From Himantopus leucocephalus (lineage: Eukaryota > Chordata > Aves > Charadriiformes > Recurvirostridae), in assembly GCA_003993805.1 (NCBI GenBank), contig RSEF01000012.1, forward strand, positions 7,276,068 to 7,340,067: a stretch of 64,000 nucleotides of DNA. Direction: 5' to 3'. The notes under the pieces were generated by a model, which was not told the DNA's origin, did no database searches, and saw only the letters and a program-made list of their open reading frames with translations. The position numbers were made by a program, and so were the translations under genes. This document shows, in pieces, positions 63,028-64,000 of the stretch (its first letter is position 1; each line of letters begins with the position of its first letter).

Positions 63028-63870
63028 AGCTGTCTGACACTAGAAAACACGTTGGTATGTAGCATTACAGAAGCCAACTTGGTAACCGTTTCCTATATCA
63101 ACCACTGTAATCCCCTTGGCCTTGACTGTCACCTATCAACAAGCCCCATACAAACCAACTCTTCTGCTTCCTAGAAGGGCAGAAATGACTAAGCCACTTC
63201 CCTCAAGAAAATAACTAAATAAAAAGGGTTTTATGAAATACTCGATATTATTAAAAATCTAAAAATAACCTGTTCTATCTTATTAGTCATTACGACTGTA
63301 CCTGTAAAACCACAAATTATCACGCCTGTATGTTACGTGTGCAGTTCTCAAATTCCCTTCAACTGGTAAGAAAAAGGTTTTCTTAACAATTTCTCATGCA
63401 GTTTTTCTTGAAAGAATAATCTTACAGGCTGCCTCTAAGTGCTCATCATATCAGGAACAAAACAGAATAAAGCAAGCTGAAGAGTTATGTATTTGTATTA
63501 CCCAATAACCTTCACTTTCAAACTGGAAAGGCCCTAATTAATTAAAGAATGAACCAAACCTCACCCAGCTCACACTATGCCTTTGTTGGTTTTGCTGTTA
63601 AAAAAAAGGTTGCAAATTAAGGAGTAATAGAATTAGTAGACGCCATCACTTCGTCAGTAGACCATTAATAATGCTGGGAGCTCCTGATCTCGCAAAGCTT
63701 CCTGTATTTTTGTTCACTCTCATCACTGGGCTTTCTCGTAAACCAGTTACTCCAGTTACTCCGTCCTGGCCGATGAAATGCACTGTCAAGCCTGTGCCCA
63801 GGGCTTCAGCAGACACAGGGAGCACTGCAAGGAGCCACGCACCAGGGCTGCAATTTCCGTTATTATCATG
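63028..63870. other. Unique non-coding sequence
   Basis: No gene is supported. The last 200 bp before the CR1 are GC-richer and contain a 70-codon frame (63671-63883). Its end runs into the CR1 fragment, so it is not a gene. Confidence 0.5.
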
Positions 63871-63872
63871 TC

Positions 63873-63985
63873 TAGAATCATAGAATCATCTAGGTTGGAA
63901 GGGACCTTTAAGATCATTGAGTCCAACCATCAACCCAACACTGCCAAACCCACCACTGAACCATGTCCCTCAGCACCACGCCTGT
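63873..63985 (-). mobile_element. CR1 LINE 3'-end fragment near the window edge
   Basis: The antisense fragment reads AGAATCATAGAATCATC, TAGGTTGGAAGGGACC, TTTAAGATCATTGAGTCC, AACCCAACACTGCC and CCATGTCCCTCAGCACCACG. After CACG the sequence (CCTGTATAAAACC) leaves the usual CR1 pattern, so it is probably truncated there. Whether CR1 resumes beyond the window is unknown. Confidence 0.92.
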
Positions 63986-64000
63986 ATAAAACCTATTCCA

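Noticed and set aside
1..64000. Endogenous retrovirus, CRISPR array, operons, rRNA genes
   Set aside because: No LTR pair, primer-binding site, retroviral motif, spaced repeats, bacterial gene organisation or rRNA sequence was seen on either strand.

Overview
The window reads as avian nuclear DNA. The clearest evidence is a set of nine fragments of CR1, the chicken-repeat-1 LINE that dominates bird genomes. They carry the typical 3' end (AATCATAGAAT...TAGGTTGGAAGGGACCTTTAAGATCAT in the antisense orientation). Most look like one Neoaves-type subfamily, and one or two are older types. The rest is AT-rich single-copy DNA with short microsatellites. There are no bacterial-style genes, operons, Shine-Dalgarno sites or CRISPR arrays. 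The species cannot be named from this sequence.

I find no protein-coding gene I can defend. Open frames are short (the longest is 187 codons), scattered over all frames, and mostly lack protein-like composition or linked splice sites. The window is best described as a gene desert or the inside of a very large intron. A few coding-like stretches are listed at low confidence. They are an acidic minus-strand frame ending at a consensus splice donor (3274-3358), a basic 71-codon frame (13758-13973), and a long open stretch with one frame break (48602-49130).

Layout: 1-9.1 kb is unique sequence that opens with a 17-base C run and has a small GC-rich patch near 3.1 kb. 9.1-24 kb holds two CR1 pieces, a 116-bp duplicated block, a TA microsatellite and a palindrome flanked by direct repeats at 16.8 kb. 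23.2 kb is a 100-N gap. 24-37 kb holds five CR1 pieces, including the longest (about 570 bp, 32.6-33.2 kb), and several sequences that resemble conserved non-coding elements. 37-50 kb has one CR1 piece, more element-like blocks, a second 100-N gap at 43.2 kb and the coding-like stretch at 48-49 kb. 50-64 kb has two CR1 pieces and a compact CpG-dense block at 54.04-54.24 kb, the strongest promoter-like signal here. The end of the window cuts close to the last CR1.

The most systematic oddity is technical. Ten isolated single N bases occur, and seven of them sit exactly between two near-identical direct copies of 15 to 132 bp. These look like un-merged overlapping contig ends (haplotypic false duplications), not biological tandem repeats. 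Functional suggestions for the regulatory candidates are inference from base composition and motifs, because conservation could not be measured here.
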